The notes: generated by a model from the sequence alone, not told the origin. DNA of 64,000 nt from Muricoccus harenae (GCF_009848505.1 NZ_WWDL01000002.1:185009-249008); one strand, 5' to 3'. Counted from the stretch's first letter, positions 46,013 through 56,310 are shown. Numbers and translations: made by a program.

Positions 46013-46600
46013 ATGTCCGCGCCGCGTCGCATCCTGGTCGGTGAGTTCGGCCGCCCGCACGGGGTGAGGGGGCTGATTCATCTCCGCTCCCACACCGCCG
46101 AGCCGGCTGCCATCGCCGGTTACGGCCCGCTTTCGGATGAAAGCGGGGCGCGTCGTTTTGTGCTGAAATGGCTGGCGGAAGGGCTGGTGCAGGTGGAAGG
46201 CGTCGCCGACCGCGATGCCGCCGCGAAGCTCACCGGCACGCGCCTTTATGTCGACCGCGATGCCCTGCCTCCGCCCGAAGAGGACGAGTTCTACCTTTCC
46301 GACCTGATCGGCCTTCGTGCCGAGACGGAGAGTGGGGACGTGCTCGGCACCGTCCTGGCGGTGGAGGATTTCGGCGCCGGCAGCATCCTCACGCTGCGCG
46401 ACGAGAACGGGCGCGAGGCGCTGTTCCCCTTCACCCGCGCCGTGGTGCCGGTGGTGGAGATCGCGGCCGGGCGCATCGTGATCGTGCCGCCGGAGGAGCA
46501 AGTGGTTCCGCCGCAGCCGGGCGAAGCGGAAGCGGGCGATACGCCCCGGCCGCGCCGTCCCTCCATGCGTCGCCGCAGCGGCGGGCGAGACGCGGCATGA
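46013..46600 (+). CDS. rimM: Ribosome maturation factor RimM
   Basis: 195 residues. RimM N domain: [20 protein letters not shown] and [23 protein letters not shown]-barrel: [20 protein letters not shown] and [19 protein letters not shown]. It helps mature the 30S head around S19. The C-terminal ~30 residues are a Pro/Arg-rich tail. The stop overlaps the trmD ATG (ATGA). Confidence 0.96.
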   Translation: MSAPRRILVGEFGRPHGVRGLIHLRSHTAEPAAIAGYGPLSDESGARRFVLKWLAEGLVQVEGVADRDAAAKLTGTRLYVDRDALPPPEEDEFYLSDLIGLRAETESGDVLGTVLAVEDFGAGSILTLRDENGREALFPFTRAVVPVVEIAAGRIVIVPPEEQVVPPQPGEAEAGDTPRPRRPSMRRRSGGRDAA

Positions 46601-47349
46601 GCTGGAACGCCGCCGTCCTCACCCTCTTTCCCGGGATGTTTCCGGGGCCGCTCGGCACCTCGCTGGCTGGGCGGGGAATGGAGCGTGGGTTGTGGTCCCT
46701 GGAGGCGCGCGACATCCGCGACGTCGCCACGGACCGCCACCGCACGGTGGATGACACCCCCTTCGGAGGCGGCGCCGGCATGGTGCTGCGCCCGGATGTG
46801 GTGGATGCCGCCTGCGCCGCCGCCATGCCGGAGGGCGACACCCGCCCGCTGGTCTTCCTCACCCCGCGCGGCACGCCGCTCCGGCAGAAGCTGGTGCGCG
46901 AGCTCGCATCGGGGCCCGGCGTGGTGCTGCTCTGCGGCCGCTACGAGGGGGTGGACCAGCGCGTGGTCGAGTCGCGTGGGATGATCGAGGTTTCCATCGG
47001 CGACTATGTCCTCTCCGGGGGCGAAGTCGCGGCGATGGTGCTGCTCGATGCCTGCGTGCGGCTCATCCCCGGCGTCATGGGGGCAGCCGAGAGCGCGGAT
47101 GAGGAGAGCTTCTCCCCGTCGGACGGCCCGACCCTGCTCGAATATCCCCATTACACACGCCCCGCCGAATGGCGCGGCCTGCGCGTTCCCGAGGTTCTGC
47201 TCTCGGGCCATCACGCGGAGGTTGCCCGCTGGCGGCGCGCCCAATCGGAGGCCGTGACCCGCGAACGGCGTCCGGACCTCCTGAACACAGACCAAAGGCG
47301 CGACGCTTCGGCGCGGGCGCCATTGCATGCGGCGGCGACCCCCGCCTAA
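46597..47349 (+). CDS. trmD: tRNA (guanine-N1-)-methyltransferase TrmD
   Basis: 250 residues from the ATG at 46597. TrmD methylates G37 of tRNAs with SAM and prevents frameshifting. Landmarks: [50 protein letters not shown] and the SAM-knot [19 protein letters not shown], then [19 protein letters not shown]. Coupled to rimM and followed 26 bases later by rplS. Confidence 0.97.
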   Translation: MSWNAAVLTLFPGMFPGPLGTSLAGRGMERGLWSLEARDIRDVATDRHRTVDDTPFGGGAGMVLRPDVVDAACAAAMPEGDTRPLVFLTPRGTPLRQKLVRELASGPGVVLLCGRYEGVDQRVVESRGMIEVSIGDYVLSGGEVAAMVLLDACVRLIPGVMGAAESADEESFSPSDGPTLLEYPHYTRPAEWRGLRVPEVLLSGHHAEVARWRRAQSEAVTRERRPDLLNTDQRRDASARAPLHAAATPA

Positions 47350-47375
47350 ACGAGCCGAAGAGAAGGACGAGAACC

Positions 47376-47813
47376 ATGAACCTGCTTCAGCAGTTCGAGC
47401 ACGAGCAGATGACCCGCCTGGCCGGCGCCCGCGCCACGCCGGACTTCGACGCCGGCGACACCGTCCGCGTCATGGTGAAGGTGCAGGAAGGCGAGCGCAT
47501 CCGCACCCAGGCCTATGAAGGCGTGGTGATCGCCCGTTCCAACCGCGGGCTGAACAGCAACTTCACCGTCCGCAAGCTCTCCTATGGCGAGGGCGTGGAG
47601 CGCGTCTTCCCGCTGTATTCCCCGAATGTGGCGGAGATCCAGGTGATGCGCCGTGGCAAGGTGCGCCGCGCGAAGCTGTACTACCTGCGTGGCCGCACGG
47701 GTAAGTCGGCCCGCATCCAGGAGCGCACGGCGCTGCGCGGCAAGGGCGGTGCCTCCGCGGTGGCGGAGAGCCCGGTTGCCGCCGGCGCGCAGCTGGACGA
47801 GCAACAGGCGTAA
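47376..47813 (+). CDS. rplS: 50S ribosomal protein L19
   Basis: 145 residues from the ATG at 47376 with an AGAAGGACGAG site. [54 protein letters not shown] and [19 protein letters not shown] identify L19. The C-terminal tail is alphaproteobacterial. It closes the ribosomal part of the operon; a hairpin at 47823-47850 separates it from leuC. Confidence 0.98.
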   Translation: MNLLQQFEHEQMTRLAGARATPDFDAGDTVRVMVKVQEGERIRTQAYEGVVIARSNRGLNSNFTVRKLSYGEGVERVFPLYSPNVAEIQVMRRGKVRRAKLYYLRGRTGKSARIQERTALRGKGGASAVAESPVAAGAQLDEQQA

Positions 47814-47822
47814 GCCGGAGCC

Positions 47823-47850
47823 GCGGCCCGTCGGAATACCGGCGGGCCGC
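47823..47850 (+). terminator. GC hairpin between rplS and leuC
   Basis: GCGGCCCG and CGGGCCGC enclose a further partly paired inner arm. No T-tract follows, so it may attenuate rather than end transcription into leuC. Confidence 0.4.
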
Positions 47851-47879
47851 ATCCGGTCGAGAGAGGGAAGGACCAGCAC

Positions 47880-49313
47880 ATGCCGGCCACGAAGCCGCGT
47901 ACCTTGTTCGACAAGATCTGGGATGCTCATGTCGTCGAGCACCTTCCGGACGGAACTGCCCTCCTCTACATCGACCGCCACCTCGTCCATGAGGTGACCA
48001 GCCCGCAGGCGTTCGAGGGGCTGCGCACCGCCGGCCGCCGCGTGCACCGGCTGGACGGCACCATCGCCGTCACCGACCACAACGTGCCGACCGACTCGAC
48101 CCGCTTCACCGGCATCCAGGAGCCGGAGAGCGCGCTCCAGGTCGCCACGCTCGAGAAGAACGTCGCCGAGTTTGGCGTGAACTACATCCCGCTGAACGAC
48201 AAGCGCCAGGGCATCGTCCATATCATCGGTCCCGAGCTGGGCGTTTCGCTTCCCGGCATGACGATCGTCTGCGGCGACAGCCACACCTCCACGCATGGCG
48301 CCATGGGCGCGCTGGCCTTCGGCATCGGGACCTCCGAGGTCGAGCATGTGCTCGCCACCCAGACGCTGCTGCAGAAGCCCGCGAAGAACATGCGGGTGAC
48401 GGTGAACGGCAAGCTGGGCTTCGGCTGCACGGCCAAGGACATCGTTCTGGCCATCATCGGCAAGATCGGCACCGCTGGCGGCACCGGCTATGTGATCGAA
48501 TTCGCCGGCGAGGCGATCCGCGCGCTCGACATGGCCGGACGCATGACCGTCTGCAACATGTCGATCGAGGGCGGCGCCCGCGCCGGCATGATCGCCCCCG
48601 ACCAGACCACCTTCGATTACGTCCGCACCCGTCCCATGGCCCCCAAGGGCGAGGCGCTGGAGCGGGCCATCGAGTGGTGGAGCACGCTGCCCAGCGACGA
48701 AGGCGCGCATTTCGACAAGGAGGTCGTGCTCGACGCCTCCGAGATCGTGCCGATGGTCAGCTGGGGCACCTCGCCCGAGGACGTGCTGCCCATCACCGGC
48801 GTGGTGCCGGATCCCGAGAGCGCCGCCGACGAGGCGCGCCGTACCCAGCTCCGCCGCATGGTGGAGTATATGGGCCTGACCCCGGGCCAGCGCCTGCAGG
48901 ACCTGAAGGTGGATGCCGTGTTCGTCGGCTCCTGCACCAATGGCCGGATCGAGGATATCCGCGCGGCCGCCGCGGTCGTGCGCGGCCGCCGGGTGGCCGA
49001 AGGCGTGCGCGCCATGGTCGTGCCCGGCTCCGGCCTCGTGAAGGAGCAGGCTGAGCAGGAGGGGCTGGACGTCATCCTCAAGGAGGCGGGCTTCGAATGG
49101 CGCGAGGCCGGCTGCTCCATGTGCCTCGGCATGAACCCGGACAGGCTGCAGCCCGGCCAGCGCTGCGCCTCCACCTCGAACCGCAACTTTGAGGGACGGC
49201 AGGGCAAGGGCGGGCGGACGCATCTGCTCTCCCCGGCCATGGCCGCCGCCGCTGCCGTGACGGGGCATCTGGCGGATGTGCGGGAACTCGCGGCCAAGGG
49301 AGACATGGCATGA
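47880..49313 (+). CDS. leuC: 3-isopropylmalate dehydratase large subunit, primary copy
   Basis: 477 residues. Aconitase-fold motifs match Leu[42 protein letters not shown], and Fe-S cysteines in [19 protein letters not shown] and [12 protein letters not shown] good site (GAGGGAAGGA) precedes the ATG. Its stop overlaps leuD by four bases. As part of the conserved rplS-leuCDB order this is probably the true leucine-pathway copy, with a diverged second set at 21-24 kb. Confidence 0.97.
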   Translation: MPATKPRTLFDKIWDAHVVEHLPDGTALLYIDRHLVHEVTSPQAFEGLRTAGRRVHRLDGTIAVTDHNVPTDSTRFTGIQEPESALQVATLEKNVAEFGVNYIPLNDKRQGIVHIIGPELGVSLPGMTIVCGDSHTSTHGAMGALAFGIGTSEVEHVLATQTLLQKPAKNMRVTVNGKLGFGCTAKDIVLAIIGKIGTAGGTGYVIEFAGEAIRALDMAGRMTVCNMSIEGGARAGMIAPDQTTFDYVRTRPMAPKGEALERAIEWWSTLPSDEGAHFDKEVVLDASEIVPMVSWGTSPEDVLPITGVVPDPESAADEARRTQLRRMVEYMGLTPGQRLQDLKVDAVFVGSCTNGRIEDIRAAAAVVRGRRVAEGVRAMVVPGSGLVKEQAEQEGLDVILKEAGFEWREAGCSMCLGMNPDRLQPGQRCASTSNRNFEGRQGKGGRTHLLSPAMAAAAAVTGHLADVRELAAKGDMA

Positions 49314-49921
49314 CCCCCTTCACCACCCTGACCGGGGTCGCCGCGCCGCTGCCGATGGCGAATGTCGACACCGACAAGATCATCCCCGCGCGCTTCCTCA
49401 AGACCATCGAGCGCAAGGGGCTGGGCCGCGCCGCCTTCGCTGACATGCGTTTCAACGACGATGGTTCCGAGAAGCCGGACTTCGTCCTCAACCGCGAGCC
49501 CTATCGCGCCGCCGAGATCCTCATCGCGCATGAGAATTTCGGCTGCGGCTCCTCCCGCGAGCACGCGCCCTGGGCGCTGCTGGATTTCGGCATCCGCTGC
49601 GTCATCGCGCCGGACTTCGCCGACATCTTCTTCAACAACAGCTTCAAGAACGGCATCCTGCCGATCAAGCTGCCCCGCGAGATCTGCGACATGCTGATGG
49701 AGGACGCCCGCATGGGCGCCAACTCCCGCATCACCGTCGATCTCGCGCGCCAAGTGGTGGTGCGCCCGAATGGGGAGGAAATCCCCTTCGACGTCGATCC
49801 GCTCCGCAAGCACCGGTTGCTGAACGGGCTGGACGACATCGGCGAGACCATGCAGCGCGCCTCGGTCATCGATGGCTTCGAGCAGAAGCAGCGTGCCGCC
49901 CAGCCCTGGCTCTATGGCTGA
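49310..49921 (+). CDS. leuD: 3-isopropylmalate dehydratase small subunit, primary copy
   Basis: 203 residues. [40 protein letters not shown] and [18 protein letters not shown] are diagnostic for LeuD. It pairs with the LeuC just upstream, from which it is translated with a four-base overlap. leuB follows after 39 bases. Confidence 0.97.
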   Translation: MTPFTTLTGVAAPLPMANVDTDKIIPARFLKTIERKGLGRAAFADMRFNDDGSEKPDFVLNREPYRAAEILIAHENFGCGSSREHAPWALLDFGIRCVIAPDFADIFFNNSFKNGILPIKLPREICDMLMEDARMGANSRITVDLARQVVVRPNGEEIPFDVDPLRKHRLLNGLDDIGETMQRASVIDGFEQKQRAAQPWLYG

Positions 49922-49960
49922 GGCGTCCCGCCTCCAGGAACTGTCTTCAAGGAACGTCGA

Positions 49961-51073
49961 ATGGCCGCGAACAAGAAGCTGCTGGTGCTGCCCGGTGACG
50001 GCATCGGACCTGAGGTGATGCGCGAGGTCCGGCGCGTGCTGGACTGGATGAGCCGCCGCCGCAGCGTGAGCTTCGACATCGAGGAAGGGCTGGTCGGCGG
50101 TGCCGCCATTGATGCGGAGGGCCATCCCTGCCCGGACAGCACCATGGCGAAGGCCGCGCGTGCGGACGCCATCCTGTTCGGCTCCGTCGGCGGACCCAAG
50201 TGGGATTCGCTGCCTTTTGAGCGCCGCCCGGAGCTCGGTATCCTGCGCCTCCGGAAGGATCTGGGCCTCTTCGCTAACCTGCGCCCCGCGATCGTCTGGT
50301 CGCCGCTCGCCCAGGCCTCCTCGCTGAAGGCCGATCTGGTCAACGGCCTGGACCTGATGATCGTGCGCGAAAGCACGGGCGGCATCTATTTCGGCGAGCC
50401 GCGCGGCATCGAGACGATGGCGAGCGGCATGCGCCGCGCCTTCGACACCGAGAGCTACACTGAGGAGGAGATCGCCCGCGTCGCGCGCGTCGCCTTCGAG
50501 CTTGCCCGCAAGCGCCAGAACAAGCTGACGAGCGTCGAGAAGGCCAACGTCATGCAGTCTGGCCGCTTCTGGCGCCAGATCGTCACCGAGGTGCACAAGG
50601 CCGGATTCGCGGATGTCGAGCTGTCGCACATGTATGCCGACAACTGCGCCATGCAGCTCGCCTCGCGCCCCAAGCAGTTCGACGTGATCCTGGCCAGCAA
50701 CCTGTTCGGCGACGTGCTGTCGGACCTTGCGGCGGCGGTGACGGGCAGCCTTGGCATGCTGCCCTCCGCGACGCTGGGCGCGCCCGATTCGAGCGGCCGC
50801 CGCAACGCGCTCTACGAACCCATCCACGGCTCCGCGCCGGATATTGCGGGAAAGGGCGTCGCCAATCCCTGCGCGCAGATCCTGTCGTTCGCCATGCTGC
50901 TGCGCTGGTCCTTCGACATGGAGGAGGATGCGAGGATGCTGGAGACGGCCGTGGAGAAGGTACTCGCGGGCGGGCTGCGTACTGCCGACATCATGGTGCC
51001 AGGCGCTGCGCGTGTTGGCACCTCGATCATGGGCGAGGCCGTCGTTCGCGAACTCGACAAGATGTCGGCCTGA
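49961..51073 (+). CDS. leuB: 3-isopropylmalate dehydrogenase, primary copy
   Basis: 370 residues. [77 protein letters not shown] and [19 protein letters not shown] are the standard LeuB series. It oxidatively decarboxylates 3-isopropylmalate with NAD. It ends the operon; a 9-bp GC hairpin at 51094-51120 separates it from the tRNA-Arg genes. Confidence 0.97.
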   Translation: MAANKKLLVLPGDGIGPEVMREVRRVLDWMSRRRSVSFDIEEGLVGGAAIDAEGHPCPDSTMAKAARADAILFGSVGGPKWDSLPFERRPELGILRLRKDLGLFANLRPAIVWSPLAQASSLKADLVNGLDLMIVRESTGGIYFGEPRGIETMASGMRRAFDTESYTEEEIARVARVAFELARKRQNKLTSVEKANVMQSGRFWRQIVTEVHKAGFADVELSHMYADNCAMQLASRPKQFDVILASNLFGDVLSDLAAAVTGSLGMLPSATLGAPDSSGRRNALYEPIHGSAPDIAGKGVANPCAQILSFAMLLRWSFDMEEDARMLETAVEKVLAGGLRTADIMVPGAARVGTSIMGEAVVRELDKMSA

Positions 51074-51079
51074 AAGGGG

Positions 51080-51108
51080 TTGCTTCCCCCTCACCTTGGC
51101 GCTATTTC
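51080..51108 (+). promoter_or_regulatory. Possible promoter of the first tRNA-Arg, overlapped by a hairpin
   Basis: TTGCTT (51080) and TATTTC (51103) are 17 bases apart, 15 bases before the tRNA. CCTTGGCGC (51094-51102) also pairs with GCGCCAAGG (51112-51120), so the same DNA could act as a leuB 3' hairpin. Weak evidence. Confidence 0.3.
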
Positions 51109-51123
51109 CCGGCGCCAAGGAGA

Positions 51124-51200
51124 GCGCCCGTAGCTCAGCTGGATAGAGCACCAGACTACGAATCTGGGGGTCAGGAGTTCGAATCTCTTCGGGCGCGCCA
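51124..51200 (+). tRNA. tRNA-Arg (anticodon ACG), copy 1
   Basis: 77 bases with encoded CCA. Acceptor arms GCGCCCG and CGGGCGC pair, and the anticodon stem CCAGA/TCTGG holds loop CTACGAA (anticodon ACG, read as ICG after editing by TadA). T arm GAGTTCGAATCTC. Confidence 0.97.
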
Positions 51201-51253
51201 ATCGATCAGGCGCACCGGTTTACTGCCTCTCCGCTCATTTTGACTTTGGTGAT

Positions 51254-51330
51254 GCGCCCGTAGCTCAGCTGGATAGAGCACCAGACTACGAATCTGGGGG
51301 TCAGGAGTTCGAATCTCTTCGGGCGCGCCA
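51254..51330 (+). tRNA. tRNA-Arg (anticodon ACG), copy 2
   Basis: Identical over all 77 bases to the copy at 51124, with a different 53-base spacer between them and different flanks. Confidence 0.97.
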
Positions 51331-51479
51331 ACCAAGTCATTTCCCGGCACCCAATCGACACGTCGCTTTTTCCGCCGATTCCGCCTGGCGCAGAGAGGCC
51401 TTTGCCTTTCGGCGCCGCCTTCTTCGGCACGGACGCCCGTCGCGGAACCCCGGCCCGTATTCAGGGCCGGAGGCGCGGC

Positions 51480-51824
51480 TCAGGCCCCTGTCAGGTGGCG
51501 GGCGAAGGCGTCGCGTGTGGCGGCCATCGCCAGCGCGGCATTCTCGGCATGGCGGCGGGCAGCCTTCTCGGTCGCCTCGACCTCATCGATCGCCTCGGCG
51601 GCCGCATCGGCGCTTTCCGCAAACCCGTCCCGCATCTCCTCGAGCCAGGCCTGAACCTGCTCGGCATCGGCGGTGTCGCGGAGCTGGGCCACCACGGCAT
51701 CCACCTCCCGCGCCATGCGGTCCGGCGTGGCGCCCCGCTGCATGACGGCGGAAAGCCGGTTCAGCGCGACGCGCTGGGGCGATGGCGCACGCTTCGGTGC
51801 GCCGGAGGAGGGCTTCATGGCCAT
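51480..51824 (-). CDS. Hypothetical helical protein
   Basis: 114 residues. After a basic Pro-rich start the protein is almost wholly helical and Ala/Glu-rich (MAREVDAVVAQLRDTADAEQ, AWLEEMRDGFAESADAAAEA), likely a coiled coil. No known domain. AGAGAG lies upstream of the ATG. It faces the tRNA-Arg pair across about 150 bases. Confidence 0.55.
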   Translation of the reverse strand: MAMKPSSGAPKRAPSPQRVALNRLSAVMQRGATPDRMAREVDAVVAQLRDTADAEQVQAWLEEMRDGFAESADAAAEAIDEVEATEKAARRHAENAALAMAATRDAFARHLTGA

Positions 51825-51966
51825 TCTCGGCTCTCTCTGCTCGGATTGTGTTTCCTCTATGTTCTATTCATTGCCCCGAATGCAAGGCCGCGAGCTGGAT
51901 CTCTCGAAGGAGACGCAGGCAGGATTTCGCGGTGCGGAGAGAAGGGGGCGGTGACCTTGGCTGCCG

Positions 51967-52479
51967 TCAGCCGGATCGCCTGAGCCGCGCGCTCGCGACA
52001 CTGGTCTCGAAGGTGGAAAGCAGCCTGCGGCTTTCCGACACCTGGCGGGAGGTGAGCTCAAGGAAGTCGATTGCCCCCAGGGCTTCCTGGATCCGGAGGG
52101 TGATGCCGAAGAGGCTCGCATCCGGTCCCCCAGGCAGCTTTGCATGAAAGACCCTGAGCTGCGCTGCGACCTCGGGCTCCACCGTTGCCGCCAACCGCCG
52201 GATCATCTCGCGCAGTGGGCCCAGCGCCTCCAGGTCACCGGCCGTCGCGCGTTCGCGGGCGATGGTGACCAAGGCCGTCTCGATCTTCGCGGGCGGGTCG
52301 AGCAGCACGCGCCGGTCAAGGTACTCCCGGCCGACCAGGGCTGACGGATTGCGCAGCACCAGGCGGAAGCGTGCGAGGATGGCATGGGCCGTCGGCAGCG
52401 CCATTCCGTTGGGAATGGCGTCATCCTTGCTCTCAGGGGCCTGGGGCAGTGTCGCGGTGCCCCATCGCCAGATTCGCAT
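51967..52479 (-). CDS. Hypothetical helical protein
   Basis: 170 residues from the ATG at 52479 (AGAGAGGTG upstream; a longer frame to 52563 looks like non-coding extension). It contains ALPTAHAILARFRLVLRNPS, LVTIARERATAGDLEALGPL and FGITLRIQEALGAIDFLELT, suggesting an all-helical fold. Not recognised. It runs in the same direction as the neighbouring unknown gene at 51480 but is separated by about 140 bases. Confidence 0.6.
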   Translation of the reverse strand: MRIWRWGTATLPQAPESKDDAIPNGMALPTAHAILARFRLVLRNPSALVGREYLDRRVLLDPPAKIETALVTIARERATAGDLEALGPLREMIRRLAATVEPEVAAQLRVFHAKLPGGPDASLFGITLRIQEALGAIDFLELTSRQVSESRRLLSTFETSVASARLRRSG

Positions 52480-52585
52480 GGGCACCTCTCTGCATGCACC
52501 CCGCAGCATCATACCCGGCGGTGTTGTGCCGTCGCAACGGCGAGGCGCCGCCCGCGGCGCCACCTGGCGTGGAGCTCAGACGGTC

Positions 52586-53011
52586 CTACTCGTCCTGCAC
52601 GCGTCCGCGGCCCTGCTTAATGCCCGCTCGCATGCCCTTGGCGGTCAGCCGGCGCTCCTTGCTTGCCCTGGTCGGCCGGGTGGGCCGGCGCGGCGGCGGC
52701 GGTGGCGTGGCGGCCTCGCGAATCAGTTCAAAGAGGCGCTCAAGCGCATCCTCGCGGTTCCGAAGCTGGGTCCGGTGCCGCTGCGCCGTGATGACGATCT
52801 CGCCGCCCGTCGTCAGGCGCCGTCCCGCCAGGCGCAGCAGCCTTTCGCGCACTGGCTCTGGCAGGCTGGCCGAGGTCGCCGCCGGGAAGCGCAGCTGCAC
52901 GGCCGATTCGACCTTCTGGACATTCTGCCCCCCGGCGCCTGAGGACCTCAGGAAGCTGAAGCTGAGCTCGTCATCCGGAATGGTGATCCGCGGTGTCACG
53001 ACATGGGGCAT
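52586..53011 (-). CDS. arfB: Peptidyl-tRNA hydrolase ArfB (class I release-factor domain)
   Basis: 141 residues. The catalytic GGQ sits in FLRSSGAGGQNVQKVESAVQ near residue 28, followed by LRFPAATSASLPEPVRERLL and a basic C-terminal tail (RASKERRLTAKGMRAGIKQG) that enters the mRNA channel. ArfB frees peptides from stalled, non-stop ribosomes. It is a single gene next to the PPOX flavoprotein on the same strand, about 50 bases apart. Confidence 0.95.
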   Translation of the reverse strand: MPHVVTPRITIPDDELSFSFLRSSGAGGQNVQKVESAVQLRFPAATSASLPEPVRERLLRLAGRRLTTGGEIVITAQRHRTQLRNREDALERLFELIREAATPPPPPRRPTRPTRASKERRLTAKGMRAGIKQGRGRVQDE

Positions 53012-53065
53012 GGGGGCGCCGGCGCAGGGGCGGGAAGGGAGCCCCGGAGGAAGATGGGGCTCACC

Positions 53066-53695
53066 TTAATAGAGATTGGCCGCGCAGTTCGGGGCCACCA
53101 CCTTGTCGTAATCCGCGGCCCGCATGCGGCCCTTGGTGTGCTCGGCGATCAACTCGCCGCCGCTTGGGGTGCCCTCCGGCTTGCCGCGGCCGGCCCAAAG
53201 CTCAGCGCGCAACAGGGCGCGCGGGCACTGCATGAAGACCTCGGTGACGGAGATCAGCATCACCGTGGCGGGCTTGGCGCGGCCCATCACCAGCCGCTCG
53301 CGGAGGGCGGGATCCGTGGTGATGCGCGCGGTGCCATGGACGCGCAGCGTCTCGCCCATGCCGGGGACGAGAAAGAGAAGGGCGACCCGCGGGTCGTCCA
53401 GCACGTCACGCAGCGCGTCCAGGCGGTTGTTGCCGCGCCGGTCCGGCAGGGCGATGGTCTTCTCGTCCAGCAGGGTGACAAAGCCAGGGGCGTCCCCGCG
53501 CGGCGTGGCATGGGGCCCGCGATGGCCGATCGTGGACAGCACGCAGAAAGGGGAATTGGCGATGAAGGCGGCGCTGCGGCCCTCGATGCGGTCAGTCGCC
53601 TTGGTCAGCACGCCCGCCGAGGGGGTGGGATAGAGGGCGGCCAGCGCCTCATGGCTGGTGACGTCGAAGGGGTGGGGGGCGGGGTTCGCATCCAT
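53066..53695 (-). CDS. Pyridoxamine 5'-phosphate oxidase-like FMN flavoprotein
   Basis: 209 residues from the ATG at 53695. It matches the FMN-dependent PPOX-type group: FIANSPFCVLSTIGHRGPHA, SPRGDAPGF-like ATPRGDAPGFVTLLDEKTI, PDRRGNNRLDALRDVLDDPR and the C-terminal GRMRAADYDKVV. Proteins of this split-barrel family reduce or bind diverse substrates, so the reaction is unknown. Upstream lies a 270-base gap shared with the divergent yebC gene. Confidence 0.85.
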   Translation of the reverse strand: MDANPAPHPFDVTSHEALAALYPTPSAGVLTKATDRIEGRSAAFIANSPFCVLSTIGHRGPHATPRGDAPGFVTLLDEKTIALPDRRGNNRLDALRDVLDDPRVALLFLVPGMGETLRVHGTARITTDPALRERLVMGRAKPATVMLISVTEVFMQCPRALLRAELWAGRGKPEGTPSGGELIAEHTKGRMRAADYDKVVAPNCAANLY

Positions 53696-53967
53696 GGTCC
53701 GTTTTCTACACTGGCCGCATCGCCTGCGTCTGCGACTTAGTGAGATCGCTGTGGCCAGGCGGGGCGCTGTTCCGGGAGCCATCGCTGGGTGGCGCAGGGG
53801 CATCCCGCCGGTTATAATCAGCATCTCCAGCCCCGCCGTGCGGGCCGCCCCCGAGCCCTTTCAAGGGTCGTGGCCTGGCCCCGGTGGGCCGGCGTGCGGC
53901 CCGCGGGCTCCTCTCTGGAAGCCCTTGGGCCGGCGTGCCGCCGCCCGAGAAGGAACAGGACGCCGCA

Positions 53968-54717
53968 ATGGCCGGCCATTCGCATGCCAAGAACATCGCC
54001 CACCGCAAGGCCGCGCAGAGCGCCAAGCGCGCCCAGGCCTGGGGCAAGCTCATCCGCGAGGTGACGGTCTCGGCCAAGTCCGGGATGCCGGACCCGGCGC
54101 ATAATCCCCGCCTCCGCGCTGCGGTGAAGGCCGCCCTGGTCGCCAACATGCCGCGCGATACTGTGGAGCGCGCCATCAAGCGCGTTGCCCAGGGCACCGA
54201 CACCGAGAATTACGACGAGGTGCGCTACGAGGGTTACGGCCCGAACGGCGTCGCCATCATCGTCGAGGCGCTGACGGACAACCGCAACCGCACGGCTTCC
54301 GACCTGCGCTCCATGTTCTCGAAGAATGGCGGAGCACTCGGCGAGTCCAACTCCGTGGCCTTCCAGTTCGAGCGCGAGGGTGTGGTGCGCTACCCGCCCT
54401 CCGCCGGCGACGCCGACACGGTGCTGGAAGCGGCGATCGAAGCGGGCGCGCAGGATGTGGAGAGCGACGAGGACGGACATGCGATCCGTACGGCCGTCGA
54501 GGACCTCTTCGCCGTGCGGGACGCGCTGGAGGCGAAACTGGGCCCGGCGGAGAGTGCGAAGCTGGAATGGCGCCCCAATGCCACCGTGCCGCTCGATGAG
54601 GAATCCGCGCGCGGCGTGCTGAAGCTGGTGGATGCGCTGGACGACCATGACGACGTGCAGTCGGTCTACGCCAATTTTGACGTACCGGATGATGTGCTCG
54701 ATCGGCTGACCGCTTGA
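53968..54717 (+). CDS. yebC: YebC/PmpR-family DNA-binding regulator / translation factor
   Basis: 249 residues from the ATG at 53968 (GAAGGAAC upstream). [59 protein letters not shown] and [20 protein letters not shown] are diagnostic. YebC proteins regulate transcription and relieve ribosome stalling. The ruvC start overlaps its stop, the conserved yebC-ruvCAB layout. Confidence 0.96.
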   Translation: MAGHSHAKNIAHRKAAQSAKRAQAWGKLIREVTVSAKSGMPDPAHNPRLRAAVKAALVANMPRDTVERAIKRVAQGTDTENYDEVRYEGYGPNGVAIIVEALTDNRNRTASDLRSMFSKNGGALGESNSVAFQFEREGVVRYPPSAGDADTVLEAAIEAGAQDVESDEDGHAIRTAVEDLFAVRDALEAKLGPAESAKLEWRPNATVPLDEESARGVLKLVDALDDHDDVQSVYANFDVPDDVLDRLTA

Positions 54718-55283
54718 GCGGATCCGGCCTCCAGGCGGCGCAGCCAGGCGGTGCGGCCCGCCCGCCCGTCCAGCAATCGGTCCGCATCCTGGGGCTCGAT
54801 CCCGGGCTGCAGCACATGGGCTGGGGGCTGGTGGAGAGCACCGGGTCACGGCTGCGGCACCTTGGCGACGGGGTGGTGAGCACCAAGGCCGAGCTGCCGC
54901 TGGCGGAACGGCTCTGCCAAATCTATCGCGCGCTCACTGAGTTGCTGGAGGCTCTGCGGCCCGACGAGGCCGCGGTGGAGCATACCTATGTCAACAAGAA
55001 CCCGGGCGCGGCGCTGAAGCTCGGGCAGGCGCGCGGCGTGGTGCTGCTCGCGCCGGCGCTGCGCGGCCTCCCGGTCGCCGAATACCAGGCCATGGAGGTG
55101 AAGCGCGCTGTCGTCGGCACCGGCCATGCGGACAAGATCCAGGTGCAGGACATGGTACGGCGGCTGCTGCCAGGCGCGGTGATCAAGCGGGCGGATGCAG
55201 CGGATGCGCTGGCCGTGGCGATCTGCCACGCCAATCACCGCTCCACGCGCAACGCCCTGGCGCGGGGATACGTGCCCGCGTGA
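54714..55283 (+). CDS. ruvC: Holliday-junction endonuclease RuvC
   Basis: 189 residues from a TTG at 54714 that overlaps the yebC stop. The catalytic acidic residues are in [34 protein letters not shown] and [16 protein letters not shown]. RuvC resolves Holliday junctions with RuvAB. The ~20 residues before VRILGLDPG are unusual; the start may lie slightly downstream, but no ATG or GTG with a better site exists. Confidence 0.96.
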   Translation: MSGSGLQAAQPGGAARPPVQQSVRILGLDPGLQHMGWGLVESTGSRLRHLGDGVVSTKAELPLAERLCQIYRALTELLEALRPDEAAVEHTYVNKNPGAALKLGQARGVVLLAPALRGLPVAEYQAMEVKRAVVGTGHADKIQVQDMVRRLLPGAVIKRADAADALAVAICHANHRSTRNALARGYVPA

Positions 55284-55338
55284 TGGATTCTGCACTGCAG
55301 GCGTCGGGGGCGGATGCGTCGATCATCGGGGTGCGAGC

Positions 55339-55947
55339 ATGATCGGGAAGCTGACCGGACGGCTGGATTCCGTGCATGAGGGTGGCTGCATCCTCGATGT
55401 GAATGGGGTGGGCTATCTCGTCGCCGCCTCCTCCCGCGCCGTGGCGGCGCTGCCGGCGGATGCCAAGGGCACGCTCTGGATCGAGACAGTGGTGCGCGAG
55501 GATGCGATCACCCTCTACGGTTTCGCGGATGCGGCGGAGCGCGACTGGTTCCGGCTGCTCACGGGCATCCAGGGCGTAGGGCCCAAGGTGGCGCTGGGGC
55601 TGCTCTCGGCGCTGTCGCCGCGTGACCTGGCAGCGGCCATCCTGGCGGGGGACCGCGGCAGCCTCACCCGCGCACCTGGCGTGGGACCGAAGCTCGCTGT
55701 GCGGCTCCTCTCGGAGTTGCGGGAGAAGGTGGGCGGAATGCCGACCGGTGATGCCGGCTTCACCGTGCCCGCCGCTCCGGTTCCGGAGCGGGGCGCGGCG
55801 GCGGATGCCGTCTCTGCCCTGCTGAACCTGGGTTGGCGCCGGCCGGAAGCCGCCTCCGTGGTCACGCGGGTACTGGATCGGCTGGGGGAGGGGGCGGACC
55901 TCAACACGCTGATCCGTGAAAGCCTCAAGGAAATGGCGCCGCGCTAG
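55339..55947 (+). CDS. ruvA: Holliday-junction DNA helicase subunit RuvA
   Basis: 202 residues. MIGKLTGRLDSVHEGGCILD opens the OB fold. Tandem helix-hairpin-helix motifs are GIQGVGPKVALGLL and APGVGPKLAVRLLSELREKV, and the C-terminal domain III holds AVSALLNLGWRRPEAASVV-type sequence that contacts RuvB. It follows ruvC after 55 bases. Confidence 0.97.
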   Translation: MIGKLTGRLDSVHEGGCILDVNGVGYLVAASSRAVAALPADAKGTLWIETVVREDAITLYGFADAAERDWFRLLTGIQGVGPKVALGLLSALSPRDLAAAILAGDRGSLTRAPGVGPKLAVRLLSELREKVGGMPTGDAGFTVPAAPVPERGAAADAVSALLNLGWRRPEAASVVTRVLDRLGEGADLNTLIRESLKEMAPR

Positions 55948-56126
55948 GTTGCCAGGCCAAGCCCGCGCCGATGGGCGTCCGGTGCCGATTTCGAAGTGTT
56001 CCCCTTGCCCGTCGTCCAGCGCGAGCGGATGACGAGCGAGAGCACGCCAAGGGCTATGCTGCCGACGCCCACGAAGATTGGCAGCAGGATCACATAGAGG
56101 GCGGCGCTGGTCAGTTGGGCAGTCAT
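55944..56126 (-). CDS. Small single-helix membrane protein
   Basis: 60 residues with one hydrophobic helix (about residues 8-33: LYVILLPIFVGVGSIALGVL, then SLVI) and a basic C-terminal tail RSRWTTGKGN. It lies on the strand opposite ruvA and ruvB, overlapping the ruvA stop by four bases, which is unusual inside a ruvAB unit. Short basic membrane proteins of this kind recur in this lineage, but no function is known. Confidence 0.5.
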   Translation of the reverse strand: MTAQLTSAALYVILLPIFVGVGSIALGVLSLVIRSRWTTGKGNTSKSAPDAHRRGLGLAT

Positions 56127-56310
56127 GGCATCCTCGTGGCCCGGGTGGGCCTGTGGCGCGGAAATCCTTTCCGTGGCCTTGGAAGCCGCGGTCCCGGAAA
56201 CTGCTCCGGAGCGGCGGGCGATGCTGGGCCCCGGCGAGTGAAGGAATGATTGACCGCCCTACCAAGGGCCGGGCGGCGACAGGGGGCTGCGGTCACGCTA
56301 TGTTCCCCTG

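Noticed and set aside
47346..49268. 640-codon open frame on the minus strand
   Set aside because: It is a mirror of leuC, rplS and their spacer in high-GC DNA; the composition is Gly/Ala/His/Arg-rich with no domain, and both real genes are certain.
48617..51151. 844-codon open frame on the minus strand
   Set aside because: Antisense to leuC, leuD and leuB; a high-GC shadow with no recognisable domains.
51206..51430. Minus-strand frame with RPKRFELLTPRFVVW and CSIQLSYGR
   Set aside because: This is the well-known false protein produced by translating the complement of a tRNA gene; it lies over tRNA-Arg copy 2.
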